The translations under genes and the position numbers were made by a program. Of a DNA stretch of 20,754 bases, positions 1 through 7,215 are shown in pieces. Origin of the DNA: JAHJQQ01 sp964458835. GTDB taxonomy: Bacteria; Pseudomonadota; Gammaproteobacteria; Thiohalobacterales; Thiohalobacteraceae. The stretch's first letter is position 1. Every line of letters begins with the position of its first letter. The notes beneath the pieces were generated by a model. That model was not told the DNA's origin, made no database searches, and saw only the letters and a program-made list of their open reading frames with translations. The stretch is from the NCBI GenBank assembly GCA_964458835.1, contig CAYWKV010000034.1, positions 1-20,754 of the forward strand, in the 5' to 3' direction.

Positions 1-2
1 TC

Positions 3-59
3 TCCCGCGTCGTCTACGACATCACCGGCAAGCCGCCGGGGACGATCGAGTGGGAGTAG
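3..59 (+). CDS. guaA: GMP synthase (glutamine-hydrolysing), C-terminal end only
   Basis: Only the last 18 codons and the TAG stop are present. They read SRVVYDITGKPPGTIEWE, which matches the strongly conserved C-terminus of bacterial GuaA (VVYD...KPPxTIEWE). GuaA converts XMP to GMP using glutamine and ATP in purine synthesis. The gene enters from the left edge, so no catalytic motif can be checked. It is separated from the iron operon by about 80 bp up to the tonB promoter. Identification rests on recognising this tail, which is distinctive. Confidence 0.9.
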   Translation, partial: SRVVYDITGKPPGTIEWE

Positions 60-103
60 CGATACCCCGTTATTCGTTGTCGGAACGGCAATGACCGCCG
101 ACG

Positions 104-120
104 GCCCCGTGCCCCGGGGC
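104..120 (+). terminator. possible weak hairpin after guaA
   Basis: GCCCCG (104-109) pairs with CGGGGC (115-120) across a 5-base loop. No T tract follows, so it is at best a weak or factor-dependent terminator. Confidence 0.25.
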
Positions 121-139
121 GGACATGTCATGCGAAGTG

Positions 140-168
140 TTGACAATAAGAATGATTCTCACTAATAA
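140..168 (+). promoter_or_regulatory. sigma70-type promoter of the tonB operon
   Basis: A perfect -35 box TTGACA (140-145) lies 17 bp before TAATAA (163-168), a good -10 box. The expected start of transcription is about 174-177, at or next to the tonB ATG at 177. The Fur-box-like palindrome fills the spacer. The boxes are seen directly; promoter activity is inferred. Confidence 0.75.
145..163 (+). promoter_or_regulatory. Fur box
   Basis: AATAAGAATGATTCTCACT is a near-palindrome centred on G154. Its core TAAGAAT-G-ATTCTCA (147-161) closely matches the 7-1-7 Fur consensus TGATAAT-N-ATTATCA. It lies between the -35 and -10 boxes, so Fe2+-Fur binding would exclude RNA polymerase. The downstream tonB/exbBD/hemP/receptor genes are classic Fur targets, which supports the call. 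Confidence 0.88.
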
Positions 169-176
169 TCGCGTTC

Positions 177-899
177 ATGTTGAGTCAGGCGTCTGTTCTC
201 CCGTTGCCGGCATCCGCTCGCGCCCGCGCCCGCCCCGGCATCCACCGGGGCACGCGTCTGGCGCTGGGGGGCAGCCTGCTGCTGCACGGCGCGGCTGTGG
301 CCTGGGTGTTGAGCGACGTGCCCAGCCCGCCGCAAGTCCCGGCACCCCGCGTGCAGGTGGCCCTCATCGAGGCGCCGCGACCGCCGGTCCAGCCGGAATC
401 TCCACCCGCCCCCGCTGAAGCGGAGCTGGCGCCCGCGCCGCCCGTTGCGATCGAGGCGCCCGCCGCACCCGCGCGACCGGAACCGGTTGCGGAGAAGAAA
501 CCCAGGCTCAAGCAGCCGGTCGTCGAGCGCGCCCCGGCCCCGAAGCCGGTCGAGCCCGCTCCCGAGGTCAGTCCGGAACCGGCCGTAACCAAGGCGGAGC
601 CCGCGCCCCCGGCCGTCGTCGCGCCCGACTACGAAGCCGACTACCTGAACAACCCACCGCCCGCCTACCCGCGCCTGTCGCGCCGCCTGCGCGAGGAAGG
701 CGAAGTGGAGCTGCGCGTGCGGGTCAGTCCCCAGGGTCAGCCCATGACGGTGGAACTGGCCCGTTCCAGCGGCTCCCAACGCCTGGACGAGGCCGCGCTG
801 AAGGCCGTGCGCGAGTGGCGCTTCGAGCCCGCCCGCCAGGGCAGCCGGCCCGTGGAGGCCTGGGTGCGCGTACCCATACACTTCAAATTGGAGGCCTGA
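177..899 (+). CDS. tonB: TonB energy transducer
   Basis: 240 residues. TonB spans the periplasm and passes proton-motive energy from ExbB/ExbD to outer-membrane receptors. A short basic cytoplasmic stretch precedes one membrane helix (about residues 28-47) holding the SxxxH motif of TonB proteins (S33, H37). A long Pro/Ala/Glu-rich spacer follows (about 49-150), then a C-terminal TonB domain (about 160-240) with the PPAYP motif and the DEAALKAVREWRFEPA helix/strand signature. ATG 177 has no Shine-Dalgarno sequence and lies 8 nt after the -10 box, so translation may be leaderless. A later TTG inside the N-terminus cannot be excluded. The stop abuts the exbB ATG (TGAATG). Confidence 0.93.
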   Translation: MLSQASVLPLPASARARARPGIHRGTRLALGGSLLLHGAAVAWVLSDVPSPPQVPAPRVQVALIEAPRPPVQPESPPAPAEAELAPAPPVAIEAPAAPARPEPVAEKKPRLKQPVVERAPAPKPVEPAPEVSPEPAVTKAEPAPPAVVAPDYEADYLNNPPPAYPRLSRRLREEGEVELRVRVSPQGQPMTVELARSSGSQRLDEAALKAVREWRFEPARQGSRPVEAWVRVPIHFKLEA

Positions 900-1619
900 A
901 TGAATCTCGCGCTGGTATTCGAACAGGGTGATGCGGTCTTGATCGGGGTGTTCCTCACCCTGCTGCTCATGTCCGTGGCCACCTGGTCCCTGATCCTGGG
1001 CAAGACCCTGGGGGCCTGGCGCATCCGCCATGCCAGCACCCGTTTCCAGTCGGCCTTCTGGGATGCCCGGGGCAGCGCGGCCGCCCTGGCCGTGAGCGAG
1101 GCCTCCGTCTCTCCACTGGCCGCCATCGCCCGCGCCGGTATCCGGGGCCTGAACCACTACCGCAGCCGGGACCCGGTGCGCCTGGGGGATGCCTGCAGCG
1201 CCGACGAGTTTCTGGTGCGCAGCATCCGCAACGCCATGAACCGGGAACAGGCGCGCCTGCAGGACGGCCTGACCATTCTGGCGTCCGTCGGCAGTATCGC
1301 GCCTTTTATCGGCCTGTTCGGTACTGTTTGGGGCATTTACCACGCGTTGATCGATATCGCCGCCACCGGCAGCGCCTCCCTGGACGTGGTGGCCGGGCCG
1401 CTGGGCGAGGCCCTGGTGGCCACCGCCGCGGGCCTGGCGGCGGCCATCCCCGCCGTGCTGGCCTACAACGCGGCGACCCGCTTCAACCGCACCCAGGCCC
1501 AGGCGATGGACGCCTTCGCCCATGACCTGCACGCCTACCTGACCACCGGCGCCCTGATGGAGGTCGCGTCCGTGGCACCCATCCACGCCGGCGCCACCCC
1601 CGTGGCGGAGGGCCGCTGA
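900..1619 (+). CDS. exbB: ExbB, MotA/TolQ/ExbB proton channel
   Basis: 239 residues. ExbB is the inner-membrane scaffold that, with ExbD, uses the proton gradient to energise TonB. Membrane segments are visible at about 12-36, 127-150 and 165-190. The conserved SIAPFIGLFGTVWGI block and the GPLGEALVATAAGLAAAIPAV block are typical of the MotA/TolQ/ExbB family. A Shine-Dalgarno GGAGG (890-894) lies 5 nt before the ATG, inside the end of tonB. The stop overlaps the exbD start (TGATG), pointing to translational coupling. The adjacent tonB and receptor favour ExbB over TolQ. Confidence 0.92.
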   Translation: MNLALVFEQGDAVLIGVFLTLLLMSVATWSLILGKTLGAWRIRHASTRFQSAFWDARGSAAALAVSEASVSPLAAIARAGIRGLNHYRSRDPVRLGDACSADEFLVRSIRNAMNREQARLQDGLTILASVGSIAPFIGLFGTVWGIYHALIDIAATGSASLDVVAGPLGEALVATAAGLAAAIPAVLAYNAATRFNRTQAQAMDAFAHDLHAYLTTGALMEVASVAPIHAGATPVAEGR

Positions 1620-2035
1620 TGGCCTTCGGCGGCTTCAACCAGGACGGCGGCGGCGAAATGGCGGAGATCAACGTCATTCCGCTGGTCGACATCATGCTGG
1701 TGCTGCTGGTGATCTTCATCATCACCGCGCCGGTCATCACCCATTCGGTGAAGGTGGACTTGCCGCGCGCCAGCCATGAGCGCCACGAAAGCCCGCCCGA
1801 GGCCATCACCCTGAGCCTGGATGCGCAGGGCGCGCTGTACTGGAATCAGGAACCGCTGGCGGAAGACGATCTGCCGGCCCGGCTGGAGCAGGCGGTGGCG
1901 GCGCAGCCGGACCTGGAACTGCACCTGCGCGCCGATCAGCACACCGCCTATGCGCGCCTGGCGCGCCTGCTGACCGAGGCGCGCGCGGCCGGGGTGCTGC
2001 GCATCGGCTTCATCACCGAACCGGAGGGATCATGA
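1619..2035 (+). CDS. exbD: ExbD, TonB-system proton channel subunit
   Basis: 138 residues. ExbD has a short cytoplasmic N-terminus, one membrane helix (about 20-41) and a periplasmic domain that contacts TonB. The N-terminal stretch AEINVIPLVDIMLVLLVIF is the ExbD/TolR signature. D24 is the proton-carrying aspartate, equivalent to D25 of E. coli ExbD. A GGAGG ribosome site (1607-1611) precedes the ATG by 7 nt. The end overlaps the next start as ATGA, so exbB, exbD and hemP appear translationally coupled. Confidence 0.92.
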   Translation: MAFGGFNQDGGGEMAEINVIPLVDIMLVLLVIFIITAPVITHSVKVDLPRASHERHESPPEAITLSLDAQGALYWNQEPLAEDDLPARLEQAVAAQPDLELHLRADQHTAYARLARLLTEARAAGVLRIGFITEPEGS

Positions 2036-2199
2036 ACCCGTCGTCACCTCCACGTTCCGGCGAGCCGGCGGCCGCGCCACGGGTGATCCTCAGCGCTGAA
2101 CTGCTGGGGCAGGGCGGCCGGATCCTGATCGAACACCAGGGCGAACATTACCTGCTGCGCATCACCCGGCAGGGAAAACTCATCCTGACGAAATATTGA
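2032..2199 (+). CDS. hemP: HemP family small protein
   Basis: 55 residues, beginning MNPSSPPRSG and ending TRQGKLILTKY. The second half (SAELLGQGGRILIEHQGEHY, then LLRITRQGKLILTK) matches the HemP family: a short protein with an LLG...I.I.H.G..Y.LR.T..GKLILTK core, usually found beside iron or heme uptake genes. Its start overlaps the exbD stop (ATGA) and a GGAGGG site lies just upstream (2023-2028). In some proteobacteria HemP is reported to activate heme-receptor expression. Here its role is inferred, since the neighbouring receptor does not look like a heme receptor. The size and the C-terminal motif make the family assignment solid. Confidence 0.85.
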   Translation: MNPSSPPRSGEPAAAPRVILSAELLGQGGRILIEHQGEHYLLRITRQGKLILTKY

Positions 2200-2234
2200 G
2201 GCTTTGCCGACGCGAACGTGACGTAAGCAAAGCC
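2200..2234 (+). repeat. inverted repeat between hemP and the receptor gene
   Basis: GGCTTTGC (2200-2207) and GCAAAGCC (2227-2234) are perfect complements separated by 19 nt. They could form a hairpin in the 129-nt leader before the receptor gene. No T tract follows, so it is not an intrinsic terminator. It may influence relative expression or mRNA processing, or mean nothing. Confidence 0.4.
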
Positions 2235-2328
2235 GGACGCAAAACAGCCAGCCAGCAAGTCTCCACGGCATCACCGCCGGAGCTTCAGCCAGCCACCGAC
2301 ACTGACTGCAAGACCCGAGGAGACCTGC

Positions 2329-4431
2329 ATGCAACACCCCTCCCTTTCCAGCAAACCCCATGCGCTGGCCCTGGCGATCGGCACCGCACTGATGCCCTGT
2401 GCCCTGCACGCCGGCGAGGTGCGCCTGCCGCGCATCGATGTCATCGGCGAGACCGAGCAGGACGTGGCCCGGCAGCCGGGCTCCGTTGCCATCGTCACCC
2501 AGGAGGACCTCACCACCCTCCAGCCCCTGTCCACCGAGGACGCCTTGCGCAGCGTGCCTGGCGTGGTGATCAAGCGCGAGGAGGAGAGCGGGGTGGTGGC
2601 CAACATCGGCATCCGCGGTCTCAGCGCGGCCGACTACAAATCCCTGATCCTCGAGGATGGGGTGCCGGTGGCGCCGGGCCTGTTCGTGGGCAACGGCCGC
2701 TACTACAACCCGCGCATCCAGCGCATGGAAAGCATCGAGGTGCTCAAGGGCGCGGCCTCGCTGCGCTACGGACCCAACACCATCGGCGGCGTCATCAACT
2801 ACAAGACCAGGGAGCCGGCGGATGGCGTGGCGCTCTCCGCCCGCGCCGGCAGCTTCAGCTACCGCGAGGCGATGCTGGAGGCCGGTGGCACCGCGCCCTC
2901 CGGTCAGGCCAAGGCTGGTATCCTCTTTACCCGCGCGCGCAGCGACGGCTTCCAGAACAAGGGCTACGAGATGGAAGACCTGATGCTCAAGGGCGGCATG
3001 CTGATCGGTGACAACCAGTGGCTGAGCGCCAAATTCACCCACTACGACAACGATGCCAACATCTCCTACCGCGGGCTCTTCCTGGATGCCTTCAATGCCG
3101 GTGCCACCTTCAATCCCGCGCCGGACGACTGGTTCCTCACCACGCGCAAGTCGCTGGACATCAACCACGAGTGGGAAATCGCCTCGGACGTGTCGCTCAA
3201 CACGCTGGTCTACTGGAGCGAGATGAACCGCGACTACTGGCGCTTCGGCACCGTGGGCGGCGCGCCCACGCAGACCGTGAACGGACTGACCGTGTGGAAC
3301 TACAGCGACAACGTCAATGGCAACAACCGTTCCTTCGATCGTGTCGGCCTCGATACCCGGCTGAACATCCGCCATGACAGCTTCGGCATGGCCAACGAGG
3401 CCGAGCTGGGCTTCCGTTTCATGGAAGAGGAAATGATCGACCAGACCATCCGGGCAACCCGGGATCAACCGCGCACCGCCGTGAACGGTGTTGGCAAGGA
3501 TGTCGTGGACAGCGCCACCAGCTATGCGCTGTTCGCGCAGAACCGCTTCATCATCAACGATCGCCTGAGCCTCACGCCGGGACTCCGGATCGAGAACTAC
3601 GAGCAGACGCGGGTGGACCGCCGGGTCAGCGTGACCGCCGGCAACTCGGCCGATACCTCCAACACCGAATACGTGCCCGGCATCGGCATGACGTTCCAGC
3701 TGACGCCGGCGGCGCAGGTGTTCGGCGGCGTGTACAAGGCCTTCGCGCCCGCCCTCAACGGTGATTCCCTGTCCGGGCTCCAGGACCAGCAGCTCGAGGC
3801 CGAACGCTCCGTCAATGTGGAAATCGGCGTGCGTGGCAGGCGCGACCGCCTGCAGTACGAACTCACAGCCTTCCGCATGGAGTTCGACAACCAGATCATC
3901 CCGGCCAACAGCAACACCGACTTCCAGAACACCAATGGCGGCGAGACCCTGCACCAGGGCCTGGAGGGCGGGATCGGGTACGACTTCGGCAATGGCTTCC
4001 ATATCGACGCCAACGCCACCTACATCCCGGATGCGGAATTCGTCGGCAACCGCTATGCCGCCGATGGCGTGACCATCACCATCCCCGCTGGCAATCGCGT
4101 CACCTATACGCCGGAGCTGGTGGCGAACCTGCGCCTGGGTTACCGCACCGGCAGGCTGGACACGGCCCTGATGGCCAACTATGTCGGCTCGCAATTCACC
4201 GACACGGCCAACACCCGGGCGATCCAGGAGAACACCTCCGGCTTCTTCACCGGTCGCATGGATGACTACACCACCGTCGATCTGACGGCGAATTACCGGG
4301 TGAGCCCGCAGCTCACCCTGTCCGCCGCGGTGAAGAACCTGACCGACGAGCACTACATCGCCAGCCTGCGCCAGGGCATTTACGTCGGACCTTCGCGCAG
4401 TTTCGAGCTGGGAGGGCAGTACCGGTTCTGA
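2329..4431 (+). CDS. TonB-dependent outer-membrane receptor, FecA-like
   Basis: 700 residues with a signal peptide (about 1-27, cleavage near ALHA-GE). The plug domain follows, with a TonB-box-like LPRIDVIGE (about 33-41), the SVPGVVIKREE and GIRGL motifs, and the block ending plug folds (IEVLKGAASLRYGPNTIGGVINY). The rest is a 22-strand barrel ending in the outer-membrane signature YRF. It imports a ferric ligand across the outer membrane using TonB/ExbBD encoded just upstream. The region with KAFAPALNGD and LEAERSVNVEIGVR resembles the ferric-dicitrate (FecA) group, and the FRAP/NPNL motif of heme receptors is absent. The ligand is unknown. GAGGAG (2317-2322) lies 6 nt before the ATG. No extra FecA-type signalling domain is evident at the N-terminus. 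Confidence 0.9.
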   Translation: MQHPSLSSKPHALALAIGTALMPCALHAGEVRLPRIDVIGETEQDVARQPGSVAIVTQEDLTTLQPLSTEDALRSVPGVVIKREEESGVVANIGIRGLSAADYKSLILEDGVPVAPGLFVGNGRYYNPRIQRMESIEVLKGAASLRYGPNTIGGVINYKTREPADGVALSARAGSFSYREAMLEAGGTAPSGQAKAGILFTRARSDGFQNKGYEMEDLMLKGGMLIGDNQWLSAKFTHYDNDANISYRGLFLDAFNAGATFNPAPDDWFLTTRKSLDINHEWEIASDVSLNTLVYWSEMNRDYWRFGTVGGAPTQTVNGLTVWNYSDNVNGNNRSFDRVGLDTRLNIRHDSFGMANEAELGFRFMEEEMIDQTIRATRDQPRTAVNGVGKDVVDSATSYALFAQNRFIINDRLSLTPGLRIENYEQTRVDRRVSVTAGNSADTSNTEYVPGIGMTFQLTPAAQVFGGVYKAFAPALNGDSLSGLQDQQLEAERSVNVEIGVRGRRDRLQYELTAFRMEFDNQIIPANSNTDFQNTNGGETLHQGLEGGIGYDFGNGFHIDANATYIPDAEFVGNRYAADGVTITIPAGNRVTYTPELVANLRLGYRTGRLDTALMANYVGSQFTDTANTRAIQENTSGFFTGRMDDYTTVDLTANYRVSPQLTLSAAVKNLTDEHYIASLRQGIYVGPSRSFELGGQYRF

Positions 4432-4451
4432 TCCAAGGAACTATTGGACGG

Positions 4452-4486
4452 GTCGTTCCCGCGAAACGCATCTGCGCGGGAACGAC
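4452..4486. repeat. REP-like palindrome
   Basis: GTCGTTCCCGCG (4452-4463) and CGCGGGAACGAC (4475-4486) are perfect complements with an 11-base loop. The arms resemble the intergenic REP-type palindromes with a GTCATTCCCGCG core seen in many beta- and gammaproteobacteria. It lies 20 bp past the receptor stop, a typical place for such elements. Only one copy is seen here. Confidence 0.55.
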
Positions 4487-4566
4487 GGGCCCGATCGGAG
4501 GCTCCCCGGCCCTGTCATCGCCTGCATCGCGCTGGCGGGCAGCCCCGGCCCGACCGGCAGAAACGG

Positions 4567-4600
4567 ACAGGGCGGCATCGATGTGCCGCCCTGTTTTTTT
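4567..4600 (+). terminator. rho-independent terminator of the iron operon
   Basis: ACAGGGCGGCA (4567-4577) pairs perfectly with TGCCGCCCTGT (4584-4594) across a 6-base loop and runs straight into seven T (4594-4600). It is strong and lies 136 bp beyond the receptor stop. Confidence 0.93.
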
Positions 4601-4885
4601 GTGTGCGGCTGCCGTTCGGGTCACCGGGCGGCGCGATCGTGTCGAGGCTGTGGGCGAGGGCCGTCCGGGACCGGTAGCGGGAACGGGCACTGTGCCGCGC
4701 GGGGTGCGCGCCGGTTCGACGCCGCGCCCGGCCGTGGTTTGACTTCGAACCAGGACGGGATAACCATGACCAGACCGGCGTTGGGCGTGGTCCGGCGGCG
4801 CGCAGGTTCGACGGGCGTTCATGGCCGCTACGTCCCGCGATGACGGTACGGGACCTCGATTCACGCAGAAGGGATGCACTGAACG

Positions 4886-5596
4886 ATGGCCACCAGGCTG
4901 CCCGCGATCTTTTTCGGCCACGGCAATCCGATGAACGCCGTCACCCGCAACGGCTACACGGAGGCCTGGCGGCGCGTGGGGCGGGAAACGCCCCGGCCGG
5001 ACGCGATCCTGTCCATCTCCGCGCACTGGTACAGGCCCGGCACGGCCGTCACGATTGCAACCGCGCCGGAGACCATCCACGACTTCGGCGGCTTCCCTCC
5101 GGAGCTGTATCAGGTCCAGTATCCCGCGCCCGGCGCGCCCGCCCTGGCGCGTCGCGTTCAGGACGTGCTGGCGCCGCTGGCGGTGGCGGCGGACGCTACC
5201 TGGGGACTGGATCACGGCACCTGGTCGGTGCTCCTGCACGTCTATCCCGAGGCCGATATCCCGATCGTGCAGCTCAGCATCGACGCGACCAAGCCCGCCG
5301 CCTTCCATTTCGAAACCGGCCGGAGGCTCGCGCCGCTCAGGGACGACGGCATCCTGATCGTCGGCAGCGGCAACCTCGTGCACAACCTCCGCACCTACGC
5401 CTGGAACCGGCAGCCGCAAGCGCCCTACGAGTGGGCGGTCCGTTTCGAGTCCGCGGCCAGGGCGCTGCTGCTCGCCGGCGATTTCGAGTCGCTCGTCGAC
5501 TACGAGACGCTCGGTCCGGATGCGGCACTGTCGATCCCGACCCCCGATCACTATCTGCCGCTGCTCTACGTGCTCGGCGCCGGGCAGCCGGGCGAA
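4886..5596 (+). CDS. DODA/YgiD-type extradiol ring-cleavage dioxygenase, 3' end lost in the gap
   Basis: 237 residues are readable before the N run; the family is about 260, so only a short C-terminus is missing. Members of the LigB/DODA family (E. coli YgiD) cleave the ring of catechols such as L-DOPA at the 4,5 position. The four metal-ligand histidines align in order with those of YgiD: H12 in FFGHGNPM, H47 in SISAHW, H166 in GSGNLVHN and H222 in PTPDHYLPL. The DFGGFP and LDHGTW blocks are also family hallmarks. ATG 4886 follows a weak AAGGG site (4869-4873). The physiological substrate is unknown. Confidence 0.88.
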
Positions 5597-5696
5597 NNNN
5601 NNNNNNNNNNNNNNNNNNNNNNNNNNNNNNNNNNNNNNNNNNNNNNNNNNNNNNNNNNNNNNNNNNNNNNNNNNNNNNNNNNNNNNNNNNNNNNNN
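5597..5696. other. assembly gap, exactly 100 N
   Basis: A run of exactly 100 undetermined bases, the usual placeholder for a scaffold join of unknown size. It removes the end of the dioxygenase gene and the region before the reductase start, so the two genes' true distance and even their adjacency are unproven. Confidence 0.97.
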
Positions 5697-5708
5697 GAAC
5701 CGATCGCC

Positions 5709-7064
5709 ATGCGGAACATCAGGCGCACATTGTGGGGGCTGCTGGTGCTGTTGAGCGTGCTGTGGCTGCTGGCGGAGCCGTCGGTGCTCGCGTCGGCCGG
5801 CTTCTTCCCGCTGCGCAATGCGATCGTGCAGTACAGCGGTGTCCTCGCCGTGGGCAGCATGAGCGTGGCGATGCTGCTGGCGCTGCGGCCGCGCTGGCCG
5901 GAACGCGGGTTCGGCGGGCTGGACAAGATGTACCGTCTGCACAAGTGGCTGGGCATCGCCGCCCTCGTCGTATCCGTGATCCACTGGCTGTGGGCCAAGG
6001 GCCCGAAATGGGCGGTGGGCTGGGGTTGGCTGGAAAAACCCGCGCGCGGCGAGCAGCCGCCCATCGCCAATCCGATCGAGCAATTCTTCCTGGATCAGCG
6101 CGGCCTGGCGGAAGGCCTGGGCGAATGGACGTTCTATGCCGTCGTACTGCTGATCGCGCTGGCACTGATCACGTCTTTCCCGTATCGACTGTTCTACAAG
6201 ACGCACCGGCTGCTGGCCGTCGCGTATCTGATCCTCGTGTTCCACGCCGCGGTCCTGCTCAAGTTCGACGACTGGGCAGCGCCGCTCGGCGTGGTGATGG
6301 CGGTGCTCCTGGCCGCCGGCACCTACAGCGCGGTGATCGTGCTGCTGCGCCGCGTCGGCGCCGGACGGCAGGTTGCGGGCCGGATCGTCTCGCTGCAGTA
6401 CTATCCCGGCGTGCGGGCCCTGGAGACGGAGATCGAAGTGCCGCACGGCTGGCCCGGCCACCAGCCCGGCCAGTTCGCCTTCGCCACGTCGGACAGCACC
6501 GAGGGCGCGCACCCTTACACCATCGCTTCCGGCTGGGACGACAAGCGGCGGCGCATCACGTTCATCACCAAGGAACTGGGCGACCATACCCGCCGCCTGC
6601 GTGACCGACTGCGCGTAGGGCAGGACGTGAAGATCGAAGGGCCCTACGGCTGCTTCGATTTCGACGACGGCCGGCCCCGGCAGATCTGGATCGGCGGCGG
6701 CATCGGCATCACGCCCTTCATCGCCCGCATGAAGCACCTGGCGCTGGAGCGGCAGACGCAGCCGGAGGCGTTCCGACCGCCGCAGATCGACCTGTTCCAT
6801 TCGACCGCCGAGGTCGACGAAGAGGCCATCGCCAGGCTGACGGCGGATGCCGCGGCCGCAGGCATCCGGCTGCATGTGCTGGTCGACGCCCGCGACGGCC
6901 TGCTGACCGGCGACCGCATCCGCGCCGCGGTGCCGGACTGGCGCGACGCCGGTCTCTGGTTCTGCGGGCCGGCCGGCTTCGGCGCGGCGCTGCGCCGGGA
7001 TTTTTCCGCGCAGGGCCTGCCGGTGGAAGACCGCTTCCACCAGGAACTGTTCGCCATGAGGTGA
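5709..7064 (+). CDS. ferric-reductase-like transmembrane flavocytochrome
   Basis: 451 residues from ATG 5709. It joins a ferric-reductase-like membrane domain (about 1-215, six hydrophobic segments) to a ferredoxin-reductase-type FAD/NAD(P)H domain (about 220-451). Two histidine pairs spaced 13-14 residues apart (H78/H92 and H166/H179) fit bis-heme ligation. HPYTIAS (268-274) and GPYG (311-314) are FAD-site motifs, GGGIGITPF (329-337) is the nucleotide loop, and FCGP (418-421) closes the fold. Such proteins carry electrons from NAD(P)H through FAD and heme across the membrane to ferric iron or oxygen. The start lies 12 bases past the gap, so a longer N-terminus is possible. Its substrate is not shown by sequence. 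Confidence 0.85.
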   Translation: MRNIRRTLWGLLVLLSVLWLLAEPSVLASAGFFPLRNAIVQYSGVLAVGSMSVAMLLALRPRWPERGFGGLDKMYRLHKWLGIAALVVSVIHWLWAKGPKWAVGWGWLEKPARGEQPPIANPIEQFFLDQRGLAEGLGEWTFYAVVLLIALALITSFPYRLFYKTHRLLAVAYLILVFHAAVLLKFDDWAAPLGVVMAVLLAAGTYSAVIVLLRRVGAGRQVAGRIVSLQYYPGVRALETEIEVPHGWPGHQPGQFAFATSDSTEGAHPYTIASGWDDKRRRITFITKELGDHTRRLRDRLRVGQDVKIEGPYGCFDFDDGRPRQIWIGGGIGITPFIARMKHLALERQTQPEAFRPPQIDLFHSTAEVDEEAIARLTADAAAAGIRLHVLVDARDGLLTGDRIRAAVPDWRDAGLWFCGPAGFGAALRRDFSAQGLPVEDRFHQELFAMR

Positions 7065-7215
7065 ACGTGGCTCCCGGCGCCGGAAGGCGACATCCCGCGC
7101 CGGCACGAGCTCACATCACCCTTGTCGGAGCCCGACTCCGGGCCGCGGGTTGGTTGGAGCGTCCGAAAATGTCCACTCGGACAACGTTGAACGGCATACC
7201 CAAGGAGAAACGGAA

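Larger units (their letters stand above)
4432..4885. other. intergenic region between receptor and dioxygenase genes
   Basis: 454 bp. It holds a 12-bp palindromic repeat (4452-4486), the operon terminator (4567-4600) and a short motif shared with another intergenic region (4836-4850). Open frames in it show no recognisable protein features. No convincing promoter for the downstream gene was found. Confidence 0.6.

Noticed and set aside
162..1586. Long open frame antisense to tonB-exbB
   Set aside because: It mirrors clear TonB/ExbB proteins, has low-complexity Gly/Arg/His/Gln composition and no domain. Long antisense frames are common in GC-rich genes.
2200..2328. Separate Fur-regulated promoter for the receptor gene
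   Set aside because: No Fur-like palindrome or paired -35/-10 boxes were found in the leader; the operon promoter at 140-168 is the simpler source of transcription.
2044..4353. 769-codon open frame antisense to the receptor gene
   Set aside because: It lies entirely opposite the receptor gene, hemP and the leader between them, is rich in Val/Gly/His/Arg, and shows no signal peptide or motif.
4700..4820. GGTTCGA-containing stretches suggestive of tRNA T-arms
   Set aside because: No acceptor stem, anticodon arm or CCA end could be fitted; GGTTCGACG simply recurs by chance in GC-rich DNA.
4444..4843. Small open frames between the receptor and dioxygenase genes
   Set aside because: They cross the palindrome and the terminator and have no protein-like motif or ribosome site.
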